NCBI RefSeq assembly: GCF_014696345.1 | Contig: NZ_JACJPY010000006.1 | Location: 1-64,000, forward strand | Direction of reading: 5' to 3' | DNA: 64,000 bases | DNA from: Pseudanabaena cinerea FACHB-1277 | GTDB taxonomy: Bacteria; Cyanobacteriota; Cyanobacteriia; Pseudanabaenales; Pseudanabaenaceae | Shown: positions 9,558 through 19,083 of the stretch, piece by piece | How the letters are laid out: each line of letters opens with the position of its first letter | Position numbering within the stretch: position 1 is the stretch's first letter | Made by a program: the position numbers and the translations under genes | Notes under the pieces: generated by a model | What the model was told of the DNA's origin: nothing | Seen by the model: only the letters and a program-made list of their open reading frames with translations | Databases searched by the model: none

Positions 9558-12457
9558 ATGCCTGACTATAAAATCATGAAAGTCTATTTACCAGTTACAA
9601 TTATTTTTGCTTTGAATGTTGGATTTACGATCGCCATGCCTGAAACAGCGATCGCCCAATCTCATCAATTGATGGCTCAGTCTAGTGCAGCCAAAAATGA
9701 GTTAGAGCGCCTAATTCAAAGGGGCGATCGCGCACTCAGTCAAAATAACTTTAAAGAAGCAATTAGTATTTTTCAACAAGCATCACAGCTTGCTAGACAG
9801 AATCAAGATTTAGACTCTCAGGTATTAATTTTAGTAGGAATTGGCAGGAGCTATGACCTAAGTGGACAATATTTGAAGGCTGAGCAGTCTTTCAAAGAGA
9901 GTTTACAGATACTCTCCCAATTAGCTGGAGAATTTACTTCGATTGATAAAAGAGCTAGACAAAATCGATTAAAAATACTTGCCCATTCGGGGTTAGGTAT
10001 TGCCTATATAAATATTGGCGAATATACCAAAGCTTCTGAAAATCTGCAATTAGCCGTACTTCTATCAAATGGTGAGGCTAAAAATACCAGTTTGTTGATT
10101 CACTTTGAGCCGAGGTTTAAACTAGCGGAGCTATATCAAAAGCAGAAGAAATATCAGGAAGCGATCGCTGCCTTACAACAAGCGCGGATCGTTGCTCAAC
10201 AAATTGGCGATCGCCGTGCTGAAGCCATGACCCTGACTGCGATCGGCAACAATTTTATGAACTTGGGGCAGTTTAACCTAGCATCACAATTCCATGCTCA
10301 AGCAAAGGCTCTAGGTAACTTTCCACAAGAGCCAGAAATTGCTAACGCCCCTGCAAGATCTTCGGGAATAGTTGGCGACCTTGTTTCTGTGGCAGGTTTA
10401 CTCGAAAGACTTACTCCAATCCTGCAAAAGGTGAATCTAAGTATTAGAAAGATGGAAAGGATAACTGCTAATGATTCCAGATTTACAGTTGTCGGTAGAA
10501 CTGCTAACAATTTAGATGAATTGATGCAGAATATATTTAATCTGACCCCAAAACTCAGACAAGGCGATCTAATGTCAGCCTATCCATACCTGCAAAAAGT
10601 GAACCAAAGCATGACCAATCTTTCACGAAACATGAAAGATTTAAATCTATTAATGGAGGAGGTTAAACGCTATCCAGAGAGGTTTCCTGCGCTCAGGCAA
10701 ATGAATATCCAAGACATCAAAGTTTTGCAGGAAATAGAAGGAGAACTTCGCGACCTCAAAAACTCAATAGGGAAGCGTTCTAAAGAGCTAAAAAAAAATT
10801 AGATAGTGCTTTTGCTGGCTCATCTATTCCAATTAATCCAAGGTTAAAATCATCAACCTCCAAAATAAAGCAGCAGAGATCTATTATAGAAGATGTAGAT
10901 TTTATAATCAAAAATTCATCATTAAGATCTAATACGATCAATATTGAAAATGTCAAAAAACAGTTAGAAATTACAAAACGGTCAGGTGATCCTTTAGCCT
11001 ATGGCAAATCTTTACATAATTTAGGACTGCTTTATAAAGGCAGTATGCAATATGCCCTAGCGGAACAGGCTTTAATGGAGGCGATCGCCATTTGGGAAAA
11101 ATTGCGGGTGGGGTTAGAGGATCGAGAAGCTTACCGCGTCTCATTATTTGAAACCCAAAATATTACCTATGAGATATTGCAGCAGGTAAGAATTGCCCTC
11201 AAGAAATATCCTGAAGCCTTAGAAGTTGCCGAACAGGGACGCTCCAGAGCCTTTTTGGCATTACTCGCCAGCAAATTACCACGCAATGATCTCCCTCAAT
11301 ATGCAGAACCGCCCGTCAAGGTGCAACAACTCCAACAAATCGCCCGTGAGCAGAATCTTACAATCGTTTCCTACGGGCTAATCTCAGGATCGGCGATCGC
11401 TGATTATCAACCAATGCGTGGCAGTAGCACCCTTTACGTTTGGGTTATCTCTGCCAAGGGCGAGATTAGTTTCCAGAACCTTAATCTCGAATCATGGGAA
11501 ACTGAAAATGGCTTATTGCTAACGGAAACGATTCAAAAATTGCAAGAAAGGCTCTCTCGCAGTAGCGGCACAATTAGGGATTTCCCCGTATCTCTTCCCC
11601 GCAAACCCTTATCTGCTGCCGAAAGAGATCAAAGCCCCGATGAACTCAAACATCTCTACCAACTTCTCATTCAACCCATTGAAACCTTTCTCCCCAAAGA
11701 CCCCAATGCCCAAGTGGTATTTATCCCGCACAAAGCTCTAGCCCTCGTCCCCTTTGCCGCCCTCAGAGAGCAATCTGGCAAATATCTGATTGAGAAGCAC
11801 ACAATTTCCTACGCCCCCTCCATCCAATCCCTGCGCTTCACCCAAAAACTAGCCAAACTGCCTAAAGGTTCCACTAATTTGATCATTGGTAATCCTGAGG
11901 GAGATCTGCCAGCTTTGTTGAATGCAGAGCAGGAAGCGCAAAATATTGCGAGTTTACTCAAAACTAGGGCAATGATTGGACAGGCTGCCACAAAAATTAA
12001 TCTGCTACAACAAATTAGCCAAGCCAATATCATTCATCTGGCGATGCACGGAGTGTTTAATGATATTGACGGATTAGAGAGCGCTTTGGCTTTCAGTTCC
12101 CAATCAAAACTAACTGCCAAAGAGATTTTAAAGCTGAAACTGCAAGCAAATTTGGTTGTCCTCAGTGCTTGCAACACCGCACAGGGCAAAATTACAGGGG
12201 ATGGGGTGATTGGTTTAGCCCGTTCCTTTATCCTTGCAGGCGCACCGAGCGTGATCGTTTCTCTTTGGTATGTGCCTGATGCCGAAACCAGTCAATTGAT
12301 GGTGGACTTTTATAAAAATATGCTCAATAATAGGCTTAATCGTCAAGCCCAGCATCAAAGCTATGCCCATGCTCTGCGGCGCAGTATGCTCACCACGATG
12401 ATTAACTACCCTCATCCGCGCAATTGGGCAGCCTTCGGGCTAATCGGGGCGCTTTAA
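9558..12457 (+). pseudogene. TPR-CHAT protein copy 2, split by a frame change at an A9 run
   Basis: This is a paralogue of the gene just upstream. The first frame (ATG at 9558 or 9576) encodes a signal peptide ending in AIAQ, TPR repeats and the helical insert, and stops at TAG 10800-10802. The next frame is open from 10799, joins in sense at SAFAGSS and continues with TPR repeats and a CHAT domain with intact His (codon 12047-12049, AMHGVF) and Cys (codon 12170-12172, LSACNTAQG). The break lies in nine A at 10790-10798; one extra A would give one continuous protein of about 967 residues, the length of copy 1. It may be a true mutation, a sequencing error or transcript slippage. All catalytic residues are kept, which argues against long decay. 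The downstream part alone would begin at ATG 11045. Confidence 0.8.
10790..10798 (+). promoter_or_regulatory. A9 homopolymer, possible slippage site
   Basis: Nine consecutive A sit exactly where the reading frame of the second TPR-CHAT gene breaks. Runs of this length are known to make bacterial RNA polymerase add or drop an A. A one-base gain moves the reading from L-K-K-N-stop to L-K-K-K-L-D-S and onward into the CHAT half. No Shine-Dalgarno-like or pseudoknot element is obvious nearby, so a programmed ribosomal shift is less supported than transcript slippage or error. Confidence 0.5.
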
Positions 12458-12506
12458 CTCATCATAGAATTTGAAAGTAAGACGGAAATATTACTGTTTC
12501 TGGGGC

Positions 12507-13856
12507 TCATTGATAAATCAAATCATCAAGTTCCGCATAGTCGGGTAAAGTGGTATCGATCGCTGCGCCATTGCGAAATACTTGGCGATCGCTTTGGGGA
12601 CGCGAGAGCAACTCACTATAACTACGCGCCCGAAACAGCACAAAATCGGCAGGGGCATTTGCCTCAATCGTACTAGTTCCCAATCCCATCAGTTCCATCG
12701 GACGGGAAGTAACGGCAGCAATCCAATTGTCATAGGGCGTATCCAGATGCGCGATTTTCGTTCCCATACTGAAAACCTGTAGCAAATCATGGTCGCCAAA
12801 ACCATAGAAAGGGTCGCGGCAATTGTCGCTAGACAAAGCCACCGTCACACCTGCGGCAGCTAGTTCACGGACAAGGGTGACACCGCGCCAACGTGGAGTC
12901 CTTGTAGATGCGCGATCCTGCAAATAGAGATTGCACATCGGCAAACTGACGATGCCAATATTCGCCTCTTTGACGAGGGCAATGGTTTGATGGGCGATCG
13001 CTTCATCCTGCACCGCAAGGCTACAGCAATGACCACAGACAATTTGCTGCTCAAACCCATATTTGACCTGAGCCGCCGCGATATGATGCAATGACTGAGA
13101 CTGAGGATCATTATTCTCATCGGCATGGAAATCAAGACTAAGATGGCGATCGCTGGCAAGTTGAAAAATACGCTGCATATACCGATCTAAGTCAGGGCTG
13201 AAATGGGCAATGCCGCCGATTATCCCCTGCAAATCCGCGATCGCATCGGCAAAAGCCTCCCCTTCAGGCTCACTAAAATGGGCAATGGGAACTAGGGAAA
13301 CTGCTTGCAAAGTAATTCGGTCTTTCCAGCGATCGCGTAATTCGCGAAACACTGCAAACGTGGTGGCAATTTGATGAGGGGGGCAATCCAAATGGGTGCG
13401 AATCGCTCTCGTACCATGGGCATAACTGCACTTCAGACCAAATTCCACCCGCCGATAGAGATCCTCCGCATTCCAATTACGATCTTCAGTGCAATCTTTA
13501 TAGATTCCCTTAAGCGCTCCCTGATAACTGCCATCAACATTCGGACTACGTTCCCAAATATGCCCCTTATCTAGATGGGTATGCAGATCGGCAAAACAAG
13601 TTACGAGAATGCCCTGCTTGCCATCAATAATCACCACACTCTCAGTATCAACATCCGCAAGAGAATCTTCGGTATTAGCAATAACTTTGGTGATTTTGTC
13701 GCCATTAATCTCTAAATGACAAGACAACAGGCGATCGCGCTGTAAGGTGGGATTTTGGATGGATACATTTTTAGATAGCTCCTCAAAGGTAGATTTACTA
13801 ACCAAACAATCAGGAATTCTTATATTTATCAACCAATAATGAGACGGAGCATTCAT
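12507..13856 (-). CDS. Cytosine-deaminase-like amidohydrolase (CodA family)
   Basis: This 449-residue protein is of the amidohydrolase superfamily and resembles E. coli CodA. Metal ligands appear in HTHLDKG (about 92-98), RTHLD, FHADEN and CGHCCSL, and the catalytic Asp in SSDNCRDPF. The segment NLYLQDR followed by PRWRGVT also matches CodA order. The family removes the amino group from cytosine or related rings and releases ammonia. The exact substrate cannot be read from the sequence; isocytosine, creatinine or triazine-like rings are possible. It lies 92 bp downstream of a Rieske oxygenase on the same strand, which hints at a shared substrate. An N-terminal extension of about 40 residues is longer than in CodA. 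Confidence 0.75.
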   Translation of the reverse strand: MNAPSHYWLINIRIPDCLVSKSTFEELSKNVSIQNPTLQRDRLLSCHLEINGDKITKVIANTEDSLADVDTESVVIIDGKQGILVTCFADLHTHLDKGHIWERSPNVDGSYQGALKGIYKDCTEDRNWNAEDLYRRVEFGLKCSYAHGTRAIRTHLDCPPHQIATTFAVFRELRDRWKDRITLQAVSLVPIAHFSEPEGEAFADAIADLQGIIGGIAHFSPDLDRYMQRIFQLASDRHLSLDFHADENNDPQSQSLHHIAAAQVKYGFEQQIVCGHCCSLAVQDEAIAHQTIALVKEANIGIVSLPMCNLYLQDRASTRTPRWRGVTLVRELAAAGVTVALSSDNCRDPFYGFGDHDLLQVFSMGTKIAHLDTPYDNWIAAVTSRPMELMGLGTSTIEANAPADFVLFRARSYSELLSRPQSDRQVFRNGAAIDTTLPDYAELDDLIYQ

Positions 13857-13897
13857 GATATCTAATAGCCAACGCTTAGCTTCCTTACTTTATACCA

Positions 13898-13928
13898 AAT
13901 CAAGAAATAGCATAGCCATTTCTTGATT
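13898..13928. repeat. 11-bp inverted repeat between Rieske and deaminase genes
   Basis: AATCAAGAAAT at 13898-13908 pairs with ATTTCTTGATT at 13918-13928 around a 9-base loop (AGCATAGCC). It lies after the Rieske gene and before the deaminase on the minus strand and could weaken read-through. No long T run follows. Its flank (TATACCAA) and loop resemble the hairpin at 5150-5180. Confidence 0.65.
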
Positions 13929-13948
13929 AAAAGACTTACAGATTCAGG

Positions 13949-15004
13949 TTACGCCGTATAAGAACGCCCAAGCCCCAACGCCGCTAGACGCTTGCGGAAA
14001 GTAATCGAACTCTTGTCACCAGCGATATGTACTTCATCAGCAAGATTCATGGGCAGATCCTCTGGCCATTGCTCTTCGACAATATCTTTATCTTCCGCAA
14101 ATACCTGATGGTTAAAATCAAGGGTGTCTTGCAAAGGTGCATCCTTATCGAAGTTGCGACAAATTGGCACAAACACCCTAGTTTTGCGGGCGGAGATGGG
14201 AGAGGCAGCATTCATCACATGGAGTTTGCCATGGGGGAAGAAAACCGTCAATTTTGCAGTGAAGGGCAGATACAATTCAAATAATCTGCGCCATAAAAAA
14301 TCGGGAGGAGCTAAATGCTTCATACCGTGAGCATAGTTGCTTACTGTGCTGATATAGTCTGCCCGAAAACCATTGGCAGTTTGCTCGATTGCATAGTCTG
14401 GCACTTCAGGATTATCCTGTTCTCCAAAGGACTTGGCATGGATAAAGGCGAAATGACTAACATCCAGAAAGCCCTCCACCTGTCGCCCTGCCGCCGCATT
14501 CAGTTCTACCGCATTGGGTAATACTTGAAGGTAATCAGGATCATCCCACTCACTCATTTCTGGTAAATGTACTTCACCATTGTCGATCAATCTAGTCCAG
14601 ACTAGTCCATAGCGCTCTATTACTGGAAAGGTCTTAAGTTTCAATCTTGCTGGAATCGTTGCCTCAGGTTGGGCAGGAATACAGACGCATTTGCCTTGGC
14701 GATCGTACTGCACACCGTGATAGGGACAAACTAAGCGATCGCCCTCAACCCAGCCCAGGCTGAGAGGTGCGCCACGATGCAGACAGAGATCCTTTGCCAC
14801 CACAAGAGAGCCATCGGCAACTCGATAGATTACGAGACGTTCGTCAAGGAGTCTCGCGCCATAGGGCTTTGTGGCAGTGACTTCATGGGAAAAGGCAACG
14901 GGATACCAGAAAGGAGCCAATGCCTGCCAATCGGTGGGGCTGAAGGTGCAATCACGCGGCAATGATACTTCTTTGGTCGTTACCATAAACGTCATTCCTA
15001 TCAC
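13949..15004 (-). CDS. Rieske [2Fe-2S] oxygenase, VanA-like
   Basis: This 351-residue protein is the oxygenase component of a Rieske non-haem iron oxygenase. The Rieske cluster ligands are in CLHRG (about 73-77) and CPYHG (about 93-97). The mononuclear iron site is in DVSHFAFIH, with the expected D-x-x-H-x4-H pattern. The end (EDLPMNLADEVHIAGDKSSI) is typical of VanA-like C-terminal domains. Members demethylate or hydroxylate aromatic and N-heterocyclic rings. No reductase gene is adjacent. Methionines at residues 1, 4 and 7 are all possible starts. It is divergent from the ABC ATPase at 15193. Confidence 0.8.
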   Translation of the reverse strand: MIGMTFMVTTKEVSLPRDCTFSPTDWQALAPFWYPVAFSHEVTATKPYGARLLDERLVIYRVADGSLVVAKDLCLHRGAPLSLGWVEGDRLVCPYHGVQYDRQGKCVCIPAQPEATIPARLKLKTFPVIERYGLVWTRLIDNGEVHLPEMSEWDDPDYLQVLPNAVELNAAAGRQVEGFLDVSHFAFIHAKSFGEQDNPEVPDYAIEQTANGFRADYISTVSNYAHGMKHLAPPDFLWRRLFELYLPFTAKLTVFFPHGKLHVMNAASPISARKTRVFVPICRNFDKDAPLQDTLDFNHQVFAEDKDIVEEQWPEDLPMNLADEVHIAGDKSSITFRKRLAALGLGRSYTA

Positions 15005-15054
15005 AAATCAATCAAGTCAATGATTGCGACCATACAATAATCTCCATATTAGTT

Positions 15055-15084
15055 TTGTATCATCATGCACGAACATACTATAAT
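15055..15084 (+). promoter_or_regulatory. Candidate sigma-70 promoter for the CysA-like gene
   Basis: TTGTAT at 15055-15060 and a perfect TATAAT at 15079-15084 are 18 bp apart on the plus strand, about 110 bp upstream of the GTG start. The Rieske gene begins 51 bp to the left on the other strand, so the region is a divergent control region. Confidence 0.5.
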
Positions 15085-15103
15085 TAATTGCAAAATATAC
15101 GGT

Positions 15104-15138
15104 TATTCTATGGATTTACCGTGTATTCGATAGATTTA
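15104..15138 (+). promoter_or_regulatory. Two direct repeats 20 bp apart (possible operator)
   Basis: TATTCTATGGATTTA at 15104-15118 and TATTCGATAGATTTA at 15124-15138 match at 13 of 15 positions and repeat with a period of exactly 20 bp, about two helix turns. They lie between the candidate promoter and the start codon, where a repressor or activator could bind on one DNA face. Confidence 0.45.
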
Positions 15139-15192
15139 TAGAATTCAACTCCGAAGATACCTCTGAGGAAAACTTTTTGAGGAAATAGTTGC

Positions 15193-16215
15193 GTGGGCAT
15201 TGTTGTAGAAAATGTGAATAAAAGGTTTGGGGATTTTGTCGCCCTAGACAACATTAATCTGGAGGTCAAAACTGGCTCGTTAGTGGCGCTGCTCGGACCT
15301 TCGGGATCTGGTAAATCAACCTTACTGCGGCTCATTGCTGGGTTAGAGTCTCCTGACGGCGGCAAGGTATTTTTGACGGGCAAGGATGCCACCGATCAAG
15401 ATGTACGCGATCGCAATATTGGTTTTGTCTTTCAGCACTACGCCCTCTTTAAACATATGACGGTGCGCCAAAATATTGGTTTTGGTCTAGAAATTCGCAA
15501 ACAGCCCAAAGCGAAAATCGCTGATCGCGTTGAAGAACTCTTAGAATTAATCCAACTTAAGGGGCTAGGCAACCGCTACCCCTCTCAGCTATCGGGCGGT
15601 CAGCGCCAGAGGGTTGCCCTTGCCCGCGCCCTCGCCGTTGAGCCGACGGTTTTGTTACTAGATGAACCCTTCGGCGCACTCGATGCCAAGGTGCGTAAAG
15701 AATTACGGGCTTGGTTACGGCGGCTCCATGATGAAGTCCATGTCACTAGCGTCTTTGTCACCCACGATCAAGAAGAAGCAATGGAAGTAGCCGATGAGAT
15801 CGTGGTGATGAATAAAGGGCGCATCGAGCAGATCGGTACGCCTGCTCAGGTCTATGACAACCCTGCCACCCCTTTTGTAATGAGCTTTATCGGCCCTGTG
15901 AATGTGCTACCTGCTAGTCATGATCAGATTGGCAGGTTTCAAAGCAGCGATCGCCCCTCCAGTGAGGATGTGTATATTCGCCCTAGGGACATCATGGTGG
16001 CAACAGAGGCAACCAGCACCTCGATCGCCGCAAGGGTTAGCCGCGTGATTAATCTTGGTTGGGAAGTACAGGCTGAGTTGATCTTAGGTGATGGACAGGT
16101 GCTAAATGCTCATTTGTCCCGCGAGCGTTTTGAAGAGTTAAAGCTGCAACCCCAGCAATATGTGCATATTGAGCCTAAAGATGCCAAATCTTTTCCTTTA
16201 GACTATTCGATTTAG
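15193..16215 (+). CDS. cysA: CysA-type ABC transporter ATP-binding protein
   Basis: This 340-residue ATPase resembles the sulfate/thiosulfate importer ATPase. Walker A is GPSGSGKST (about 35-43), the Q-loop region is [14 protein letters not shown], the signature is LSGGQRQR, Walker B is [12 protein letters not shown], and the switch His is in [14 protein letters not shown]-like regulatory domain fills about 240-340 (YIRPRDIMV). The start is GTG at 15193 with GAGGA nine bases upstream. No permease or binding-protein gene is adjacent, so the other parts are elsewhere or it serves a different importer. It is divergent from the Rieske gene. Confidence 0.85.
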   Translation: MGIVVENVNKRFGDFVALDNINLEVKTGSLVALLGPSGSGKSTLLRLIAGLESPDGGKVFLTGKDATDQDVRDRNIGFVFQHYALFKHMTVRQNIGFGLEIRKQPKAKIADRVEELLELIQLKGLGNRYPSQLSGGQRQRVALARALAVEPTVLLLDEPFGALDAKVRKELRAWLRRLHDEVHVTSVFVTHDQEEAMEVADEIVVMNKGRIEQIGTPAQVYDNPATPFVMSFIGPVNVLPASHDQIGRFQSSDRPSSEDVYIRPRDIMVATEATSTSIAARVSRVINLGWEVQAELILGDGQVLNAHLSRERFEELKLQPQQYVHIEPKDAKSFPLDYSI

Positions 16216-16326
16216 CGCGGAAAGCACGCAAATGCTAAAACACATGGTTTTTTTGTGAAAACGAAAACCAAATAACTTGTGCCATCAAAACCAACAAGTT
16301 AGAAACTATGCAAAAGAATTTACCGT

Positions 16327-16350
16327 AAGGGCAACTCATGAATTGCCCTT
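16327..16350. terminator. 8-bp hairpin after the CysA-like gene
   Basis: AAGGGCAA at 16327-16334 pairs with TTGCCCTT at 16343-16350. It lies 110 bp after the ATPase stop and before the TPM gene and could end the transcript, but no T run follows. The core GGGCAA..TTGCCC resembles the dispersed hairpins at 41213 and 48781. Otherwise the 298-base gap 16216-16513 shows only an AT-rich stretch with TATACT-like sequence near 16426. Confidence 0.4.
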
Positions 16351-16513
16351 AAAGTGCTGCGCGAGTTTAAAAACATCTTTGCCTCAATCCCAGAAATTTG
16401 AGATCTCAATCAGCCTCAATCAATGATATATACTATTAGGATATTAAGAAATATTAAGATTCATTTTTACTAAGATTCTCATTCCACCTCTACCCAAAGC
16501 TATTTCTACAACC

Positions 16514-17347
16514 ATGATCAAGCTTGACAGCCCCAACTATCAGAAATTTATGCAGAGACTTGGCGCGATCGCGATCGCTATATTTCTGCCCCTAGCGATC
16601 GCCCTTAGCGACGTACCTGCCGCCTATGCCTTTGACTCGCCAGAGCTTCTCCCCGAAGTCTATTCCAATGTCATTGATTTAGGTAGATTTCTGAATGAGT
16701 CAGAAGAGACGGTCTTGGATCAAAAGCTCAGTCAATTTGAACAACAAACAGGCTGGAAGTTGCGGGTATTAACCCAAGTCGATCGCACCCCTGGACGTGC
16801 TGTCAAAGACTTTTGGGGACTAAATGATCGCAGCGTTATGTTAGTTGCCGATGCTAGAGGTCGCAATTTATTAAACTTTAGTGTTGGTGATGCTGTTTAT
16901 CCATTGCTATCGCGCACCTTTTGGATTGAATTGCAATCTCGTTATGGCAATCAATTTTATGTACGTGAGCAGGGCTATGACCAATCAATTCTGTCAGCGA
17001 TCGATGCCATTACCATTTGTCTCGCCAAAGATGGCTGCGCCGTTGTGCCTGGCATTCCCCAAGAGCAATGGATTTTGACCTTGATTACCTCAATTGTGGG
17101 CGGTGTCGTATTCGGTTTTGCAGGGCATCCCCGCAAGGATGGTGAAATCTTTGCATGGAAATGGGCGCTAATTTTTACGCCCCTATGGGGAATGTTGTTT
17201 ATCTCCTTTGGTTTAGGACCCGTATTGACGCGCACCAGTGAATGGATGCCAATCGTGCGAAATGTGGCGGGTTTTGTTGGCGGCGCAGTGATCGCCTACT
17301 TAATCCCTTCCCCAAAAAGGGCAGTACCTTCTCCCGAAATCCCCTAA
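16514..17347 (+). CDS. TPM domain protein, Psb32-like
   Basis: This 277-residue protein has a hydrophobic signal or anchor at about 16-40. A TPM domain at about 50-165 begins YSNVIDLGRFLNESEETVLD and includes LNDRSVMLVADARGRN. Two or three membrane helices fill about 185-270. The order matches Psb32/TLP18.3-like proteins, which in cyanobacteria and plastids help protect or repair photosystem II. The domain would face the lumen or periplasm. The gene stands alone between a hairpin and a convergent gene. The family call is good; the link to photosystem repair is by family only. Confidence 0.75.
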   Translation: MIKLDSPNYQKFMQRLGAIAIAIFLPLAIALSDVPAAYAFDSPELLPEVYSNVIDLGRFLNESEETVLDQKLSQFEQQTGWKLRVLTQVDRTPGRAVKDFWGLNDRSVMLVADARGRNLLNFSVGDAVYPLLSRTFWIELQSRYGNQFYVREQGYDQSILSAIDAITICLAKDGCAVVPGIPQEQWILTLITSIVGGVVFGFAGHPRKDGEIFAWKWALIFTPLWGMLFISFGLGPVLTRTSEWMPIVRNVAGFVGGAVIAYLIPSPKRAVPSPEIP

Positions 17348-17395
17348 ATCATCATTGGTGCAGTGCGCGGCATTGCACCACCTCATGATCTTGAC

Positions 17396-18217
17396 CTAAG
17401 GATTTTGTAAGTCATGCATTACTGACTGTACATCAATCGCGATTTGCAAGGTAGTATCAAAAACACGCACATATTCCTTGGCGCGATCGCCCATTTGTAG
17501 AGATTCAAAGGCAGTAATGTCCACCTCAAAGCGATCGGGATGGAAGTGTAGGTTTTCGCGAAGAATGCGCTCAGTTTTTAAAGCCCTAACTAGATCATTA
17601 CGGGTCATTCTCAAGGCAGAGATCGCTGATTCCCTAGACTCTAACTTAATCGGATTACCAGCATCCTGCAATTGATCAACCACATCTATATCCAGAATGG
17701 CACGGTTGTACTTATCCACTTCTGCAAATAGCCGCAAAATCACCTCTGGAATTTGCCTTTTAACAGGACTCGTAACAGGAGCAGTCTTGTTGTGATGGCG
17801 ATCGCTCATGATCCAGCCTGATAGAAATAGGGCAGCAATCCCAACAGCGATCGCGAGGGCAAGGCATAACAAAATCATGCCGATGGTGGCAGTCGTAAGA
17901 ATATAGATCGAATAAAGCAGGGCGGCTAAAGACAGGATCAAGAACAAAAATGCTACTTCCGCAAACTCGATCGCTATGCCCAAGGCTCCAAGACTCAAAC
18001 TCACAACAAGGATAATTCCCGAAAATCGCAACGGGGGCAAGACAATACTCGCAAAGGTGATAAAAGCGATCGTACTACTCCCACAAGCGATCAACCATTG
18101 CAGCTTGACCTGTTTTAATCGGGCTGCGGCAGAATGCTGAAATTGATGGCGATCAAATCCTGTTATTTGCTGCAACTCCGCCTCAGCGATTAATAATCTT
18201 TCTAAGTCCGATCTCAT
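17396..18217 (-). CDS. Conserved-looking membrane protein, unknown function
   Basis: Not recognised. This 273-residue protein has a soluble N-terminus (about 1-38), three or four closely spaced membrane helices at about 40-138, and a C-terminal soluble domain of about 130 residues rich in charged helices (ILRLFAEVDKYNRAILDIDV). It starts 10 bp after the rhodanese stop on the same strand, so the two are likely cotranscribed. Nothing in it suggests catalysis. Confidence 0.65.
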   Translation of the reverse strand: MRSDLERLLIAEAELQQITGFDRHQFQHSAAARLKQVKLQWLIACGSSTIAFITFASIVLPPLRFSGIILVVSLSLGALGIAIEFAEVAFLFLILSLAALLYSIYILTTATIGMILLCLALAIAVGIAALFLSGWIMSDRHHNKTAPVTSPVKRQIPEVILRLFAEVDKYNRAILDIDVVDQLQDAGNPIKLESRESAISALRMTRNDLVRALKTERILRENLHFHPDRFEVDITAFESLQMGDRAKEYVRVFDTTLQIAIDVQSVMHDLQNP

Positions 18218-18226
18218 AAATTTACC

Positions 18227-19057
18227 CTAAAGCCAAGAACACCAATCGCTCCAACTGCCTGCATAGAGCTTTGCTTCAATGCCCACTAACTTAAGTGCCA
18301 GCAAATTTACGCAAGCAGTCACGCCCGAGCCGCAGTACACAATAATTTCTTCAGCATTGGCGATAGATTGCCAGCGATCACCTTGATCCTTGACCACAAA
18401 GCCTTGAGCATCCGTGAGTTCCATCCAAGGATAATTAACCGCCCCCTCAATATGACCCGCGATTGGATCAATCGGCTCCCGCTCACCACGATAGCGATCG
18501 CCCTCCCGCGCATCCACCAAGACCACCTCTGGCAGATCTTTACGGGCTTTGACCATTTCTATATCCACTACCGACTCTGTTTGCAGTTGCGGTGTAAATT
18601 TGCCTATCCGCATTGGTGGCGTAATGTTTGTTGTGGGGTAGTCATGCGATCGCCAAGCCGCAAAACCACCATCTAAGACAGCCACATTCCCATGACCCAT
18701 GTAATGCAGCAACCACCATAGCCGCGAGGCAAAGGCAAAGCGAGAATCATCGTAAGCTACCACCATCGTTTCCCCTGAGACAATGCCAATATCAGATAGC
18801 TTAGTTGCCAACTCATCAATATCGGGTAAAGGATGGCGACCACCGTGAGATTGCACAGGGCTAGAAAGATCCTGATTGAGATCTAGGTAATAAGCGCCCT
18901 CAATGTGGCGATCAGCATATTGCTGTTTACCCAAATCGCGATCGGCTAGAGAAAATCGACAATCGACAATTACAAGCTGGGGATCGCGTAAATGGCTATG
19001 TAGCCAATCGGCGGTAACGATATCGTGCTGATCTGAATTTATAATGTTTTGGGTCAT
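18227..19057 (-). CDS. sseA: Two-domain sulfurtransferase (rhodanese/MST type)
   Basis: This 276-residue protein has two rhodanese domains (about 10-135 and 155-276). The N-terminal domain has the usual inactive form (AYDDSRFAFASRLWWLLHYM). The C-terminal domain has the active Cys in the loop YCGSGVTAC. The CGSGVT loop is characteristic of 3-mercaptopyruvate/thiosulfate sulfurtransferases of the SseA type, which move sulfur to acceptors such as cyanide or thiols. It is followed by a membrane protein gene after 10 bp. Confidence 0.85.
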   Translation of the reverse strand: MTQNIINSDQHDIVTADWLHSHLRDPQLVIVDCRFSLADRDLGKQQYADRHIEGAYYLDLNQDLSSPVQSHGGRHPLPDIDELATKLSDIGIVSGETMVVAYDDSRFAFASRLWWLLHYMGHGNVAVLDGGFAAWRSHDYPTTNITPPMRIGKFTPQLQTESVVDIEMVKARKDLPEVVLVDAREGDRYRGEREPIDPIAGHIEGAVNYPWMELTDAQGFVVKDQGDRWQSIANAEEIIVYCGSGVTACVNLLALKLVGIEAKLYAGSWSDWCSWL

Positions 19058-19083
19058 GAACTATACCAAAAAGTTTAGGCTAA

